A stretch of 64,000 nt of DNA from positions 1 through 64,000 of the forward strand of contig JAFGDW010000097.1 in NCBI GenBank assembly GCA_016931935.1. Reading direction: 5' to 3'. The DNA comes from Candidatus Zhuqueibacterota bacterium (GTDB lineage Bacteria; Zhuqueibacterota; Zhuqueibacteria; Thermofontimicrobiales; Thiofontviventaceae). This document shows, piece after piece, positions 1 to 9,476 of this stretch. The notes beneath the pieces were generated by a model, which was not told where the DNA came from, made no database searches, and worked only from the letters and a program-made list of their open reading frames with translations. Each line of letters opens with the position of its first letter. Within the stretch, counting starts at the first letter, position 1. The translations under genes were made by a program, and so were the position numbers.

Positions 1-88
1 GATCGCAATGGAAGAAGGACTTCGCTTCGCCATTCGTGAAGGTGGACGAACTGTCGGTGCTGGCGTGGTCACCGGAATTATTGAATAA
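1..88 (+). CDS. tuf: Elongation factor Tu, C-terminal end (partial)
   Basis: Only the last 28 codons are present; the 5' part lies outside the window. The translated end contains FAIREGGRTVGAGVV and stops at TAA 86-88, which is the highly conserved C-terminus of domain 3 of EF-Tu, the GTPase that delivers aminoacyl-tRNA to the ribosome. It sits 18 bp upstream of rpsJ, the usual tuf-rpsJ order at the head of the S10 operon, so the ribosomal genes that follow are probably co-transcribed with it. Confidence 0.95.
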   Translation, partial: IAMEEGLRFAIREGGRTVGAGVVTGIIE

Positions 89-106
89 AACCGGAGAATT
101 TCGATA

Positions 107-415
107 ATGGCTGGACAAAAAATTCGAATTAAACTAAAAGCGTACGATCATCGCTTAATTGATAAGTCGACGGATAAAATTATCAAGACGGCGAAAACAA
201 CAGGCGCTGCAATTTCAGGTCCGATACCTTTACCAACACGGCGATCTGTGTATACAGTTTTGCGTTCACCTCATGTCGACAAAAAGTCGCGTGAACAATT
301 TGAAACACGTGTGCACAAACGGTTAATTGATATTCTAAATTCAAATCCCAAAACCGTTGATGCGCTGATGAAACTGGAATTGCCAGCAGGTGTTGATGTA
401 GAAATTAAAGTATAA
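107..415 (+). CDS. rpsJ: 30S ribosomal protein S10
   Basis: This 102-residue protein has the usual S10 length and begins [19 protein letters not shown]. The central [20 protein letters not shown] segment is the S10 signature. S10 sits in the 30S head and, in other bacteria, also forms the NusB-NusE antitermination pair. The ATG has a GGAG ribosome binding site about 10 bases upstream. It opens the S10 operon and is followed by rplC after about 50 bases. Confidence 0.98.
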   Translation: MAGQKIRIKLKAYDHRLIDKSTDKIIKTAKTTGAAISGPIPLPTRRSVYTVLRSPHVDKKSREQFETRVHKRLIDILNSNPKTVDALMKLELPAGVDVEIKV

Positions 416-464
416 GATGTTACTCGTATTTTTTGTCCAACTTTAAATAGAAAAGTGAAAGAAA

Positions 465-1088
465 ATGAGCGCATTGATTGGAAAAAAAATCGGAATGACC
501 AGGCTGTTCGATGAACAGGGAAATAATATCCCCGTTACGATTCTCGAAGCTGGACCCTGTTTCGTGACACAAATTAAAACGAAAGAAAATGACGGCTACG
601 ATGCTGTGCAATTGGGTTTTGATCCAAAACGCGAAAAGCTGGTGAAGAAACCTCAATTGGGACACTTCAAAAAAGCCAAAGTAAGTCCGTTACGAATCAT
701 ACGAGAATTCAAGAATATTGAGACAGATCAAGCGTTGAATCTCGGTGCTGAATTAAAAGTCGATCAGTTTGCAGAAGGTGAAGTTGTTCAGGTAACCGGC
801 CGTTCAAAAGGTAAAGGATTTCAGGGGGGTGTCAAACGACATGGCTTTGGCGGTGGTCCAAAATCGCATGGTCAGAGTGACCGTTTAAGAGCACCGGGTT
901 CCCTGGGACAATCATCCTACCCATCTCGAGTATTAAAAGGTACACGTATGGCAGGCCGTATGGGGAATGACCGTGTCACATTGAAAAATGTGAGAGTTGT
1001 GAAAGTCGATCCTGAAAATAATCTACTCATAGTAAGAGGAGCGATTCCAGGAGCAAACCAGGGTATCGTTTATATTAAGAAAAAGTAA
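465..1088 (+). CDS. rplC: 50S ribosomal protein L3
   Basis: The 207-residue product begins [19 protein letters not shown], typical of bacterial L3. Near residues 105-130 it has the basic, glycine-rich extension ([19 protein letters not shown]) that reaches toward the peptidyl transferase centre and carries the glutamine methylated by PrmB in other bacteria. An AAAGAAA stretch precedes the ATG. It is a primary 23S rRNA-binding assembly protein and lies between rpsJ and rplD as expected. Confidence 0.98.
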   Translation: MSALIGKKIGMTRLFDEQGNNIPVTILEAGPCFVTQIKTKENDGYDAVQLGFDPKREKLVKKPQLGHFKKAKVSPLRIIREFKNIETDQALNLGAELKVDQFAEGEVVQVTGRSKGKGFQGGVKRHGFGGGPKSHGQSDRLRAPGSLGQSSYPSRVLKGTRMAGRMGNDRVTLKNVRVVKVDPENNLLIVRGAIPGANQGIVYIKKK

Positions 1089-1102
1089 ACGTGGATACAA
1101 TT

Positions 1103-1726
1103 ATGGAATTGGATGTCTATAAAATAGATGGATCACCATCTGGTGAGAAAATTTCTCTGCCGGACGAGATATTTAATATCGAGCCAAATGACCATGCCAT
1201 TTACCAGGCGGTACGGTCGTTTACTATCAATGGTCGACAGGGAACTGTAGCAACAAAAAATCGCGCTCTTGTCAGAGGTGGTGGTAAAAAACCCTGGCGT
1301 CAGAAGGGACGTGGAACAGCTCGCGCCGGTACGAGCCGGTCACCTTTGTGGTCCGGAGGTGGACGTATATTTGGCCCATCACCGAGAGATTTTAAGTTTA
1401 ACCTTCCCAAGAAGGTGAAAAAGTTAGCCCGAAAATCGGCCTTGACTTACAAAGCCCGTGAAGCTGCGATTACAGTTGTGGAAGATTTTAATATCGAGCA
1501 AGGTAAAACGAAGGAAATTTTTAACATCCTTAAAAATATGAAACTAAATTCGAAAAAAGTGCTGTTGGCAACTTCGGGTATAGATAGCTTATTGGTTCGC
1601 GCCGGACGAAATATCCCATATTTCAATATCTGCATGGTTGAAAATATCAATACATATGATATTCTGAATTGTCAGAATCTGGTGCTTCAAAAAAGTGCAC
1701 TGGAAAAAATGAAAGAGGTCTATTAA
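1103..1726 (+). CDS. rplD: 50S ribosomal protein L4
   Basis: The product has the L4 loop signature ALVRGGGKKPWRQKGRGTAR at about residues 55-75, followed by GTSRSPLWSGGG; this loop lines the peptide exit tunnel. I chose the ATG at 1103 (MELDVYKID, 207 residues) because it matches the usual L4 N-terminus. An in-frame GTG at 1091 would add four residues, and neither start has a clear Shine-Dalgarno, so translation may be coupled to rplC, which ends at 1088. In E. coli L4 also represses its own operon; nothing here shows whether that holds. Confidence 0.95.
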   Translation: MELDVYKIDGSPSGEKISLPDEIFNIEPNDHAIYQAVRSFTINGRQGTVATKNRALVRGGGKKPWRQKGRGTARAGTSRSPLWSGGGRIFGPSPRDFKFNLPKKVKKLARKSALTYKAREAAITVVEDFNIEQGKTKEIFNILKNMKLNSKKVLLATSGIDSLLVRAGRNIPYFNICMVENINTYDILNCQNLVLQKSALEKMKEVY

Positions 1727-1728
1727 GG

Positions 1729-2028
1729 ATGAACGTGTATCAAGTTTTAAAGCGACCCATCCTGACAGAAAAGATGTTGAAACTTCAGGAAAACAAACGT
1801 CAATACGCGTTTGAGGTCGACGGACGCGCAAATAAAATTGAAGTTGAAAAAGCAGTCCATGATAAATTCGATGTGACTGTTGAAAATGTTAATATCGTCA
1901 ATGTGAAGGGAAAGACCAAACGCATGAACACGCGTCGTGGTTTGACCACCGGCAAACGCGCCGATTGGAAAAAAGCTATTGTCACATTGCGCGAAGGTGA
2001 TTCGATTAATTTCTTTGAGAGCGCTTAA
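1729..2028 (+). CDS. rplW: 50S ribosomal protein L23
   Basis: This 99-residue protein begins MNVYQVLKRPILTEKM, the L23 signature. L23 sits at the exit of the peptide tunnel, where it docks trigger factor and SRP. The ATG at 1729 is two bases after the rplD stop, and the GAAAGAGG sequence inside the rplD end serves as the ribosome binding site. The frame is open further upstream, but that part overlaps rplD and is not L23-like, so the short start was chosen. Confidence 0.97.
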   Translation: MNVYQVLKRPILTEKMLKLQENKRQYAFEVDGRANKIEVEKAVHDKFDVTVENVNIVNVKGKTKRMNTRRGLTTGKRADWKKAIVTLREGDSINFFESA

Positions 2029-2043
2029 GAGTGGAGTTTATTC

Positions 2044-2871
2044 ATGGCGGTGAAAACATTCAAACCCATTACTCCCGGACAACGGTTTAAAACGATTTCG
2101 ACATTTGACGAAATCACAAAAACAATACCTGAAAAATCGTTGTTGACCCCACTGAAAAAGACCGGGGGACGAAATAATCGTGGTCGTGTAACATCACGTC
2201 ATCGTGGTGGTGGTCATAAACGGGCATATCGTATTATTGATTTTAAAAGAAATAAAGATGATATTCCGGCACGCGTTGCAGCAATCGAATACGATCCAAA
2301 TCGATCGGCTCGGATTGCCTTGTTACACTATGCGGATGGTGAAAAGCGTTATATAATTGCACCAATTGGACTAAATGTTAATGATTCTGTGATGTCCGGG
2401 GATTCAACGGAAATTAAGCCCGGTAATACCATGCCAATTAAAAACATTCCCTTGGGTTCTTCGATTCATAATATTGAATTGAAAATTGGCAAAGGTGGTC
2501 AAATTGCGCGTGGCGCCGGATCGTATGCACAATTGATGGCACGAGATAATAATTATGCCACTTTAAAACTTCCGTCCGGTGAAATCCGATTGGTACACGT
2601 ACAATGTCGTGCGACTTTGGGGCAAGTCGGCAATACCGAACACGAAAATATCACTATTGGTAAAGCCGGAAAAACCCGCTGGCTTGGTCGTCGACCGAAA
2701 GTCCGTGGAGTTGCAATGAACCCCGTAGATCATCCGATGGGCGGTGGTGAAGGTAAAACATCAGGTGGCCGTCATCCGTGTTCACCATGGGGCTTACCTT
2801 CAAAGGGTAAAAAGACCCGTACTAAAAAAGCTTCTGATTCATTAATTGTTAAACGACGGAAATCAAAATAG
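2044..2871 (+). CDS. rplB: 50S ribosomal protein L2
   Basis: The 275-residue product has normal L2 length, with [19 protein letters not shown] near residue 45 and the [13 protein letters not shown] signature near residue 225 that contains the conserved histidine close to the peptidyl transferase centre. The C-terminus is basic, as usual. L2 helps join the subunits and bind tRNA. A GAGTGGAG sequence precedes the ATG. Confidence 0.98.
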   Translation: MAVKTFKPITPGQRFKTISTFDEITKTIPEKSLLTPLKKTGGRNNRGRVTSRHRGGGHKRAYRIIDFKRNKDDIPARVAAIEYDPNRSARIALLHYADGEKRYIIAPIGLNVNDSVMSGDSTEIKPGNTMPIKNIPLGSSIHNIELKIGKGGQIARGAGSYAQLMARDNNYATLKLPSGEIRLVHVQCRATLGQVGNTEHENITIGKAGKTRWLGRRPKVRGVAMNPVDHPMGGGEGKTSGGRHPCSPWGLPSKGKKTRTKKASDSLIVKRRKSK

Positions 2872-2882
2872 GTTAGATCATT

Positions 2883-3170
2883 ATGGCACGATCAATTAAA
2901 AAAGGTCCATACATCGATACAAAGCTGCAGAAACGGATTGATGAGTTGAACCAAACCAATCAGAAAAAGGTCATTAAAACCTGGGCCAGACGTTCCACCA
3001 TTTCTCCCGATTTTGTCGGACATACACTGGCTGTGCACAATGGCAACAAGTTTATCCCTGTATTTATTTCGGAAAACATGGTCGGCCATAAACTTGGCGA
3101 GTTCGCACCTACGCGGACATTCCGTGGCCATCCAACTAAAAAAGCTGATAAAAGAAGTGGTATGAGATAA
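2883..3170 (+). CDS. rpsS: 30S ribosomal protein S19
   Basis: This 95-residue protein begins [18 protein letters not shown] and contains the [19 protein letters not shown] core with a following [10 protein letters not shown] segment, the S19 signature. S19 forms the tip of the 30S head with S13. It starts 11 bases after the rplB stop with a GTTAGATC leader and lies in the standard rplB-rpsS-rplV order. Confidence 0.98.
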   Translation: MARSIKKGPYIDTKLQKRIDELNQTNQKKVIKTWARRSTISPDFVGHTLAVHNGNKFIPVFISENMVGHKLGEFAPTRTFRGHPTKKADKRSGMR

Positions 3171-3194
3171 TCTTTCAAATAAAAGGTCTTTTAT

Positions 3195-3542
3195 ATGGAA
3201 GCCAGAGCTGTAGCAAAATATATTCGCATGTCTCCACGCAAGGTGAGACGCGTCGCCGACATGATTCGAGGAAAAAATGTTGGAGAAGCCATAAATATTC
3301 TTCATTTCACGACGAAAGCTGCTTCTACGCCGATTGAAAAAGTATTGCGTTCAGCAGTCTCGAACATGTTAAACCTCGAAGACAGTTCCAAAGTCGATCC
3401 TGATGAACTGTACGTAAAAGAGATTCGTATTGATGAAGGGATGACACTGAAGCGGTTTCGAGCGGCCTCGATGGGACGCGCAGTGAGAATTCGTAAACGC
3501 ACGAGTCATATCTCGGTCATCGTTGCCGAACAAATAGATTAA
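3195..3542 (+). CDS. rplV: 50S ribosomal protein L22
   Basis: The 115-residue product contains YIRMSPRKVRRVADMIRGK near the N-terminus and a C-terminal beta-hairpin segment (RFRAASMGRAVRIRKRTSHI). The tip of this hairpin lines the exit tunnel and is where macrolide-resistance changes occur in other bacteria. The length is normal, and it lies 24 bases after rpsS. Confidence 0.98.
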   Translation: MEARAVAKYIRMSPRKVRRVADMIRGKNVGEAINILHFTTKAASTPIEKVLRSAVSNMLNLEDSSKVDPDELYVKEIRIDEGMTLKRFRAASMGRAVRIRKRTSHISVIVAEQID

Positions 3543-3559
3543 ATTGATAGGAGGAACTT

Positions 3560-4189
3560 TTGGGTCAGAAAGTCAATCCAATTGGGTTGCGCTTAGGAAT
3601 CACACGGACATGGGATTCGAATTGGTATGATGAGCGTAACTTTTCCGAAAAATTAGATGAAGATTTAAAGATTCGACGATACGTGCGTACACGTTTACAA
3701 AGAGCTGGTGTCGCTAAAATCGAAATCGAACGCACTTCCAAACGCATTACGCTGACAATTCATACAGCGCGTCCGGGTATTGTCATCGGACGGAAGGGTG
3801 CAGAAGTTGATAAATTGAAAGTTGAGTTACAAAAAGTAACGGATAAGGAAATTCAATTAAATATCAATGAAATTAAGCGCCCTGAACTGGATGCATATCT
3901 CGTTGCCGAAAATGTTGCCCGTCAGCTTGAAGCAAAAATCGGCTTCCGTCGTGCAATGAAAAAAGCGATTATGTTTGCCATGCGCATGGGAGCAGAAGGT
4001 GTAAAAATATCATGTGCCGGCCGTTTGGGCGGTGCTGAAATGGCGCGGACCGAAGGATACAAGGAAGGTCGTATTCCGCTTCATACGCTACGTGCAGATA
4101 TTGATTACGCAATTGCAACCGCACGGACAACATATGGCGCAATTGGCGTCAAAGTGTGGATATGTAAAGGCGAAATTCTTGGCGCGTAA
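3560..4189 (+). CDS. rpsC: 30S ribosomal protein S3
   Basis: The 209-residue protein reads (M)[15 protein letters not shown] from a TTG start, which is fixed by a perfect AGGAGG six bases upstream (3549-3554) and by the conserved N-terminus. A type II KH domain is visible ([15 protein letters not shown] near residue 75). The C-terminal half carries [13 protein letters not shown]3 forms part of the mRNA entry helicase site of the 30S. The protein is slightly shorter than the E. coli one (233 residues), lacking the variable tail. Confidence 0.98.
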   Translation: MGQKVNPIGLRLGITRTWDSNWYDERNFSEKLDEDLKIRRYVRTRLQRAGVAKIEIERTSKRITLTIHTARPGIVIGRKGAEVDKLKVELQKVTDKEIQLNINEIKRPELDAYLVAENVARQLEAKIGFRRAMKKAIMFAMRMGAEGVKISCAGRLGGAEMARTEGYKEGRIPLHTLRADIDYAIATARTTYGAIGVKVWICKGEILGA

Positions 4190-4281
4190 TTGAACAAACT
4201 ATGATAAATTGATTTTTCCCCGTTAAGCGGGACTGCTTCCCCAGATAAATGAAGTAATATACGCATAGAGGATATCAACTC

Positions 4282-4701
4282 ATGTTAATGCCAAAACGTA
4301 CGAAATATCGAAAGCAACAACGCGGCCGTATGAAAGGCAAAGCCCAGCGTGGTTCCAAAATCAATTTTGGTGAATATGGCCTGAAGGCGATGGAACCAGC
4401 CTGGATTACCAGTAAACAAATCGAAGCTGCTCGTGTTGCAATGACTCGTCACATAAAGCGTGGTGGTAAGGTCTGGATTCGAATTTTCCCTGACAAGCCA
4501 TTTACAGCAAAACCTGCCGAAACTCGTATGGGAAAAGGTAAAGGCGCACCGGAATATTGGGTTGCGGTAATTAAGCCTGGTCGTATCCTGTTTGAAATTG
4601 AAGGCGTCAGTGAAGAGTTAGCTCGGGAGGCTATCCGACTGGCATCCCATAAATTGCCGATCAAAACAAAATTTGTGTCACGCTCAGATTTTGGAGTATA
4701 A
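4282..4701 (+). CDS. rplP: 50S ribosomal protein L16
   Basis: This 139-residue protein begins [19 protein letters not shown], the classical L16 N-terminus, and includes [19 protein letters not shown] and [19 protein letters not shown]16 organises the A-site and helps late 50S assembly. AGAGGA about 10 bases upstream is the ribosome binding site. A 92-base gap before the gene, larger than the operon average, contains only a small CCCG/CGGG hairpin. Confidence 0.98.
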   Translation: MLMPKRTKYRKQQRGRMKGKAQRGSKINFGEYGLKAMEPAWITSKQIEAARVAMTRHIKRGGKVWIRIFPDKPFTAKPAETRMGKGKGAPEYWVAVIKPGRILFEIEGVSEELAREAIRLASHKLPIKTKFVSRSDFGV

Positions 4702-4706
4702 TTGTT

Positions 4707-4916
4707 ATGAAAATGGATGAACTGAAACAATTGCCGGTAGCCGAGCTACAACAGCGATTGGAAGACATACAAGAAGAGATGCAGAATTTACGATTTCAGC
4801 ATGCCACGCATCAATTGGATAATCCGCTGCGTCTGCGGGCCTTACGCAAGGATGTTGCCCGCATTAAAACGATGCTCAATGAAGTGAAGCTAGGCATTCG
4901 CAAACCTGTTCAGTAA
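4707..4916 (+). CDS. rpmC: 50S ribosomal protein L29
   Basis: A 69-residue alpha-helical protein with the L29 pattern: an N-terminal helix [20 protein letters not shown], then [29 protein letters not shown]29 lies next to L23 at the tunnel exit. It follows rplP by five bases, so translational coupling is likely. Confidence 0.96.
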   Translation: MKMDELKQLPVAELQQRLEDIQEEMQNLRFQHATHQLDNPLRLRALRKDVARIKTMLNEVKLGIRKPVQ

Positions 4917-4936
4917 GTTGATGGAGAAAACATTTT

Positions 4937-5197
4937 ATGGCGGAACAAACGGCAAATAAAAAGACGAAAATTGGTGTAGTCGTCAGTGAAAAGATGAATA
5001 AAACCCGTGTTATCGCGGTGAATCGTTATCTGAAACATCCTCTGTACAATAAATTTGTGAAAAAAACATCCAAATTTATGATTCATGATGAAAAGAACGA
5101 CAGCCATGAAGGCGACACCATTAAAGTCGTTGAAACGCGCCCGCTTAGCAAAAATAAACGATGGCGATTGATTGAGATCGTCGAACGCGCTAAATAG
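4937..5197 (+). CDS. rpsQ: 30S ribosomal protein S17
   Basis: The 86-residue product has the OB-fold S17 sequence: KIGVVVSEKMNKTRVIAVNR, then HDEKNDSHEGDTIKVVETRPLS and KNKRWRLIEIVERAK. S17 is a primary 16S rRNA-binding protein. A TGGAGAAAA ribosome binding site lies upstream of the ATG. Gene order rpmC-rpsQ-rplN is standard. Confidence 0.97.
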   Translation: MAEQTANKKTKIGVVVSEKMNKTRVIAVNRYLKHPLYNKFVKKTSKFMIHDEKNDSHEGDTIKVVETRPLSKNKRWRLIEIVERAK

Positions 5198-5223
5198 TGA
5201 ATTGATGGAGTTTAAAACGAATC

Positions 5224-5592
5224 ATGATTAGGGAATATTCAAGACTGACAGTCGCCGATAATACCGGAGCCAAAAAAGCGATGTGTATTCGCGTTCTTGG
5301 TGGCTCAAAGCGAAAATACGCGCGTGTTGGCGATATAATTATCATAAGTGTTAAAACTGCTATTCCTGGTGGTGGTGTAAAAAAAGGGGACAAAAGCAAA
5401 GCAGTTGTTGTTCGTACAAAAAAAGAAATTGGCAGAGCTGATGGTTCCTTTATTCGTTTCGACGAAAATGCTGCTGTTTTAATCAACGAACAGATGGAGC
5501 CGAAGGGAACACGTATTTTTGGACCAGTTGCAAGGGAATTGCGTGATCGGCAGTTTATGAAAATTATTTCATTGGCACCGGAAGTTTTGTAA
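5224..5592 (+). CDS. rplN: 50S ribosomal protein L14
   Basis: This 122-residue protein has the exact usual length. It carries [20 protein letters not shown] and [20 protein letters not shown] and ends with the REL(R)...[11 protein letters not shown] pattern. L14 sits at the subunit interface and binds the silencing factor RsfS in other bacteria. TGGAG precedes the ATG. Confidence 0.98.
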   Translation: MIREYSRLTVADNTGAKKAMCIRVLGGSKRKYARVGDIIIISVKTAIPGGGVKKGDKSKAVVVRTKKEIGRADGSFIRFDENAAVLINEQMEPKGTRIFGPVARELRDRQFMKIISLAPEVL

Positions 5593-5616
5593 TAGCAAGG
5601 ATGAATTGAGGATACA

Positions 5617-5952
5617 ATGAAAGTACACAAAGATGATCAGGTGGAAATTCTTTCGGGGAATGACAGTGGCAAACGTGGCCGTGTTTTGAAAGTGTACCCG
5701 GAATCCAATCGTGTGATCGTAGAAGGCATAAATTTTATCAAACGGCATACAAAGCCCAGCCAAAAACAACCGCAGGGTGGCATTGTCACGAAAGAAGCGC
5801 CAATTAGTGCCTCAAACGTAAAAATTGTTTGTCCCAAATGTGGTTCCGCATCACGGATTGGTTACAAGAAAATTGCGAATGAAACGCGTGGTAAATCCGA
5901 ACGCGTAAGATACTGTAAAAAATGTGATGAGATGTTGGTAAAAACATCGTAA
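5617..5952 (+). CDS. rplX: 50S ribosomal protein L24 with zinc-ribbon tail
   Basis: The N-terminal 60 residues have the KOW motif of L24 (DQVEILSGNDSGKRGRVLKV) followed by INFIKRHTKP. The C-terminal 40 residues contain CPKCG at about residues 72-76 and CKKCD near residue 102, so a four-cysteine zinc ribbon is likely; many but not all bacterial L24 proteins have this tail. L24 initiates 50S assembly. The 111-residue length fits the zinc-containing form, and it is followed by rplE after 21 bases. Confidence 0.97.
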   Translation: MKVHKDDQVEILSGNDSGKRGRVLKVYPESNRVIVEGINFIKRHTKPSQKQPQGGIVTKEAPISASNVKIVCPKCGSASRIGYKKIANETRGKSERVRYCKKCDEMLVKTS

Positions 5953-5973
5953 CATAATAGAGCAGGTAAGATA

Positions 5974-6528
5974 ATGGAATATTTTCCCAGATTATTGACG
6001 CTATACCGGGATGAACTGATCCCCCAATTGAAAAAGAAGTTTTCATTTAAAAACACGATGCAAGTTCCCCGGCTGGAAAAAATCGTTCTGAATATCGGTG
6101 TTGGGGAAGCGATTGAAAATAACCGTCTGTTGGAAGTGGCGGCAGAAGAGCTGGAAATTATCGCCGGACAAAAACCAGTGATTTCTAAATCGCGAAAAGC
6201 CATTTCTAATTTCAAACTTCGCGCCGGTATGCCAATCGGTTGCTTTGTGACACTGCGCGGCTGGCGAATGTATGAATTTTTGGAACGATTCATCAGCGTA
6301 GCTGTTCCACGTATTCGTGACTTTCAAGGTATTAATCCGGGTGCATTTGATGGACGTGGCAATTTTAATATGGGCATTAAAGAGCAAATTATTTTTCCGG
6401 AAATTAACTACGACAAAGTTGAAAAAATACGTGGCATGAATATTACCATTGTTACAACAGCTAAATCCGATGAACATGCGTATGAGTTGTTGAGTGGTTT
6501 TGGAATGCCCTTTAAAAAGAAGAGTTAA
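5974..6528 (+). CDS. rplE: 50S ribosomal protein L5
   Basis: The 184-residue product includes [16 protein letters not shown], the [21 protein letters not shown] segment and the C-terminal [20 protein letters not shown], all typical of L5. L5 binds 5S rRNA and touches the P-site tRNA. The start ATG follows a GCAGGTAAG site. A 118-base gap with nothing recognisable separates it from rpsN. Confidence 0.98.
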   Translation: MEYFPRLLTLYRDELIPQLKKKFSFKNTMQVPRLEKIVLNIGVGEAIENNRLLEVAAEELEIIAGQKPVISKSRKAISNFKLRAGMPIGCFVTLRGWRMYEFLERFISVAVPRIRDFQGINPGAFDGRGNFNMGIKEQIIFPEINYDKVEKIRGMNITIVTTAKSDEHAYELLSGFGMPFKKKS

Positions 6529-6646
6529 TCTGAATTCAGTCAGTTGTAATTAATACGGATTCAGGTAATAATCCAGATTCAAGTTTATTTGGCTGGGTTG
6601 TTAAAGATTGCAAAAAAAGAACAGGCTAGTATAGGAGACTAGGATA

Positions 6647-6832
6647 TTGGCTAAACGAGCGCTGATTGTAAAATCAAAAAGAGAACCCAAGTTCGAAGTG
6701 AGAAAATATACCCGATGCAACCGCTGTGGTCGCCCTCGGGGAGTATATAAAAAATATGGCTTGTGTCGTATTTGTTTTCGAGAATTAGCGCTTCAGGGTC
6801 AAATTCCTGGAGTGACAAAGGCAAGCTGGTAA
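6647..6832 (+). CDS. rpsN: 30S ribosomal protein S14, zinc type
   Basis: This short 61-residue S14 is the zinc-binding form: [21 protein letters not shown] gives a CxxC...CxxC set at residues 24-43, and the end [11 protein letters not shown] is typical. The TTG start follows AGGAGACTAGGA and gives the expected (M)AKRA N-terminus. S14 sits in the 30S head next to S3 and S10. It begins the spc half together with rpsH. Confidence 0.97.
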   Translation: MAKRALIVKSKREPKFEVRKYTRCNRCGRPRGVYKKYGLCRICFRELALQGQIPGVTKASW

Positions 6833-6859
6833 ACTTATAGAATATTGGGAGAGAGTTAC

Positions 6860-7258
6860 ATGTCGATGACAGATCCCGTTGCCGATTATTTGACACGTAT
6901 TCGGAATGCGGCAAAAGCGAAGCATGCAAAGGTAGATATCCCGGCTTCAAACGTAAAACGAGAACTTACTAAAATTCTCAAAGATTATAAATTCATCAAG
7001 AATTATCTGAATATTGATGATGGTAAGCAGGGAATCATTCGCATCTATCTACAATATGATGAAAATGATATATGCGTGATAAAGAAAATGATTCGTGTTA
7101 GCAAACCCGGATTGCGTAAATATGTCGGCTCCAAGGAAATTCCACGCATTCTGAATAATTTGGGGATTGCAATTTTATCAACATCCCGTGGAATTATTAC
7201 AGACAAACAGGCGCGTGAAATGAATATTGGTGGCGAAGTATTGTGCTACGTATGGTAA
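6860..7258 (+). CDS. rpsH: 30S ribosomal protein S8
   Basis: The product of 132 residues begins MSMTDPVADYLTRIRNAAKAK and ends with the S8 signature GIAILSTSRGIITDKQARE...GGEVLCYVW. I chose the ATG at 6860, preceded by GGGAGAG at 6847-6853; an in-frame upstream TTG at 6845 would overlap that site. S8 is a central 16S rRNA-binding protein and represses the spc operon in E. coli. Confidence 0.97.
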   Translation: MSMTDPVADYLTRIRNAAKAKHAKVDIPASNVKRELTKILKDYKFIKNYLNIDDGKQGIIRIYLQYDENDICVIKKMIRVSKPGLRKYVGSKEIPRILNNLGIAILSTSRGIITDKQAREMNIGGEVLCYVW

Positions 7259-7314
7259 CAAGACACCCGAATTCCGTGAGGAAATTTGGGATAAACGTAT
7301 GAAGGAGTTATAAA

Positions 7315-7857
7315 TTGTCTCGAGTCGGTAAAAAGCCTATCGATCTACCCGATGGCGTTGACGTCAAAATGGATGGCTTTGCGATTAAAGTAAGTAAGGG
7401 TGATAAAACCCTAGTACAAGATATCCATCCAAACATCACGGTAGAAATAGATAACGATGCCAAGCAAGTATCGGTGAAACGGCCTTCGGACGCCAAATTG
7501 TACCGCTCTCTCCATGGTTTATACCGGGCGCTTATTAATAATATGGTGATTGGAGTAAACGAGGGTTTCGAGCGGAAACTGGAAATCGTTGGTGTCGGTT
7601 ACAGAGCTGAACTAAAAGGGAGAAACCTTGTCCTGACCGTTGGATATTCGCATCCCATTCTGTTTAAACCGCCAACGGGAATTGAAATTATCGTCCCCAC
7701 TCCTACAAGTATTTTGATCAAGGGGATTAATAAGCAGGTTGTTGGGCAGGTAGCGGCAAAAATCCGATCGTTCAGACCTCCTGAACCCTACAAGGGCAAA
7801 GGCATCAAATATGATAATGAAAAAATTCGCCGCAAAGCTGGTAAAGCTGCTGGTTAA
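7315..7857 (+). CDS. rplF: 50S ribosomal protein L6
   Basis: The 180-residue protein reads (M)SRVGKKPIDLPDGVDVK from a TTG start placed after AAGGAG. It ends with the L6 signature PPEPYKGKGIKYDNEKIRRKAGKA. L6 lies near the factor-binding site of the 50S. The TTG is accepted because no upstream ATG is in frame and the N-terminus aligns with the family. Confidence 0.97.
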   Translation: MSRVGKKPIDLPDGVDVKMDGFAIKVSKGDKTLVQDIHPNITVEIDNDAKQVSVKRPSDAKLYRSLHGLYRALINNMVIGVNEGFERKLEIVGVGYRAELKGRNLVLTVGYSHPILFKPPTGIEIIVPTPTSILIKGINKQVVGQVAAKIRSFRPPEPYKGKGIKYDNEKIRRKAGKAAG

Positions 7858-7888
7858 AGCTTCACATAAGTTAAGGAACTAAAACGAT

Positions 7889-8263
7889 ATGTCAGTGAAA
7901 TCAATTGACAAGGCAAAACATCGTAAACAAAAAAAACAACACATCCGAAAAAGTGTTATTGGAACCGCAGAGCGACCCAGGCTTGCCGTCTTTCGCAGCC
8001 TGAAACATATGTATGCTCAATTGATAGACGATTCGGCCAGCAAAACAATTTTAACCGTCTCAAGTCTTTCAACGGATATTGCAAGCGATGTTGCCAAAGC
8101 AAAAACCAAAACAGAGGTTGCAAAGCTGGTAGGAATGCAGATAGCCAAACAAGCGAAAGATATGAAACTTGAGCATGTGGTATTTGATCGGGCAGGATAT
8201 ATTTACCATGGCCGCGTAAAGGCGATGGCTGACGGCGCCCGTGAAGGTGGCTTAATTTTTTAA
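7889..8263 (+). CDS. rplR: 50S ribosomal protein L18
   Basis: A 124-residue L18 with the basic N-terminal arm (KHRKQKKQHIRKSVIGTAER), PRLAVFRSLKHMYAQLIDD and the C-terminal signature VVFDRAGYIYHGRVKAMADG. L18 delivers 5S rRNA to the 50S together with L5. TTAAGGA precedes the ATG. Position between rplF and rpsE is standard. Confidence 0.97.
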   Translation: MSVKSIDKAKHRKQKKQHIRKSVIGTAERPRLAVFRSLKHMYAQLIDDSASKTILTVSSLSTDIASDVAKAKTKTEVAKLVGMQIAKQAKDMKLEHVVFDRAGYIYHGRVKAMADGAREGGLIF

Positions 8264-8284
8264 TTAATATGGAGAACCTGGCTG

Positions 8285-8806
8285 GTGAGACGAGTTGAAC
8301 GAATCAATCCAAACGAATTAGATCTCAAAGAAAAACCGATATATATTAATCGCGTAGCAAAGGTAGTTAAAGGTGGACGTCGGTTTAGCTTCACAGCAAT
8401 TGTTGTTGTGGGAGATGGTAGTGGTCATGTAGGCGTTGGCCTTGGCAAAGCAAACGAAGTCGCTGATGCAATTTCGAAAGGAACTGATGCTGCAAAGAAA
8501 AATCTGATTCGGGTGCCCATTATTAAAGGCACGATTCCCCATGAAACCACAGCCAAATACGGCGCTGGTAAGGTATTCCTGAAACCTGCTTCCCCCGGTA
8601 CCGGAGTCATTGCCGGCGGCCCGGTGCGAGCAATTATGGAAGCTGTCGGGGTACAGGATATTCTGACCAAGTCCATCGGCTCATCAAATCCGCATAACGT
8701 CGTGAAAGCGACTATGCGAGCCCTGGCTGAATTGTTGGACGCATCAAAGGTTGCCCGAACACGGGGATTAAGTGTCCAACAGGTATTCAATGGACCGAAT
8801 GCATAA
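8285..8806 (+). CDS. rpsE: 30S ribosomal protein S5
   Basis: The 173-residue product starts at a GTG (TATGGAGAACCTGGCTG precedes it) and contains the double-stranded RNA-binding N-terminal domain [20 protein letters not shown], then [21 protein letters not shown] and [20 protein letters not shown]5 helps maintain decoding accuracy and forms part of the mRNA entry tunnel with S3 and S4. Confidence 0.98.
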   Translation: MRRVERINPNELDLKEKPIYINRVAKVVKGGRRFSFTAIVVVGDGSGHVGVGLGKANEVADAISKGTDAAKKNLIRVPIIKGTIPHETTAKYGAGKVFLKPASPGTGVIAGGPVRAIMEAVGVQDILTKSIGSSNPHNVVKATMRALAELLDASKVARTRGLSVQQVFNGPNA

Positions 8807-8829
8807 TTTAGAAAACGGATAGAACAATC

Positions 8830-9018
8830 ATGGCAAAGAAAGCGTTAAAGATCACGTTGAAACGAAGTATTATTGGGTATCATCGGAAACAGAAAGCAAC
8901 TGTGGAAGCTTTGGGGCTGAAACGGTTACATCACAGCGTGACCCAGAAAGATACGCCACAAATCCGCGGGATGATCAATAAAATCACCCATCTGGTCGAA
9001 GTTGAAGAGGTTAGTTAA
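8830..9018 (+). CDS. rpmD: 50S ribosomal protein L30
   Basis: A 62-residue protein with the L30 pattern: [20 protein letters not shown], then [22 protein letters not shown]30 is a small peripheral 50S protein absent from some lineages, so its presence here is a minor lineage marker. It lies between rpsE and rplO. Confidence 0.96.
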   Translation: MAKKALKITLKRSIIGYHRKQKATVEALGLKRLHHSVTQKDTPQIRGMINKITHLVEVEEVS

Positions 9019-9035
9019 CAACGGTTGAGGCAAAC

Positions 9036-9476
9036 ATGAATTTAGGAACACTTACATATTCACCCGGTTCACGGAAGACCAGAAAACGTCGTGGACGTGG
9101 TCCGGGTTCAGGTAACGGTGGAACTGCCGGACGTGGTCATAAGGGACAACGTTCTCGTTCCGGCGCAAAACGGAAAATTGGTTACGAAGGTGGACAGACT
9201 CCGTTGCAGCGTCGTTTACCAAAACGTGGATTTACAAATATTTTTAAGAAGGAATTTCAGGTTGTCAATCTGAAAGATCTTGAAAAAATTACAAAAGTAA
9301 AGAAAATTGATCCGGCTGTGTTGTTTGAGCACCGAATTATTCGTAAGAAGAACGTGCCTGTCAAGATTCTGGGTGTTGGCGATATTACCAAGCAACTGGA
9401 AATCTCGGCGCATGCTTTCTCTAAATCCGCCATCGAGAAAATTGAAACTGCCAAAGGAAAGGTGACGGTTTTATGA
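9036..9476 (+). CDS. rplO: 50S ribosomal protein L15
   Basis: The 146-residue protein shows the L15 N-terminus with Arg/Gly-rich GSRKTRKRRGRGPGSGNGG and GHKGQRSRSGAKRKIGYEGG, followed by QTPLQRRLPKRGF. L15 is a late-assembly 50S protein. Its TGA overlaps the secY ATG by four bases (ATGA at 9473), which implies coupled translation. Confidence 0.97.
   Translation: MNLGTLTYSPGSRKTRKRRGRGPGSGNGGTAGRGHKGQRSRSGAKRKIGYEGGQTPLQRRLPKRGFTNIFKKEFQVVNLKDLEKITKVKKIDPAVLFEHRIIRKKNVPVKILGVGDITKQLEISAHAFSKSAIEKIETAKGKVTVL

Noticed and set aside
1669-1728. Upstream extension of rplW overlapping rplD
   Set aside because: The 20 extra residues overlap rplD and do not resemble L23; the ATG at 1729 with a good ribosome binding site gives the family N-terminus.
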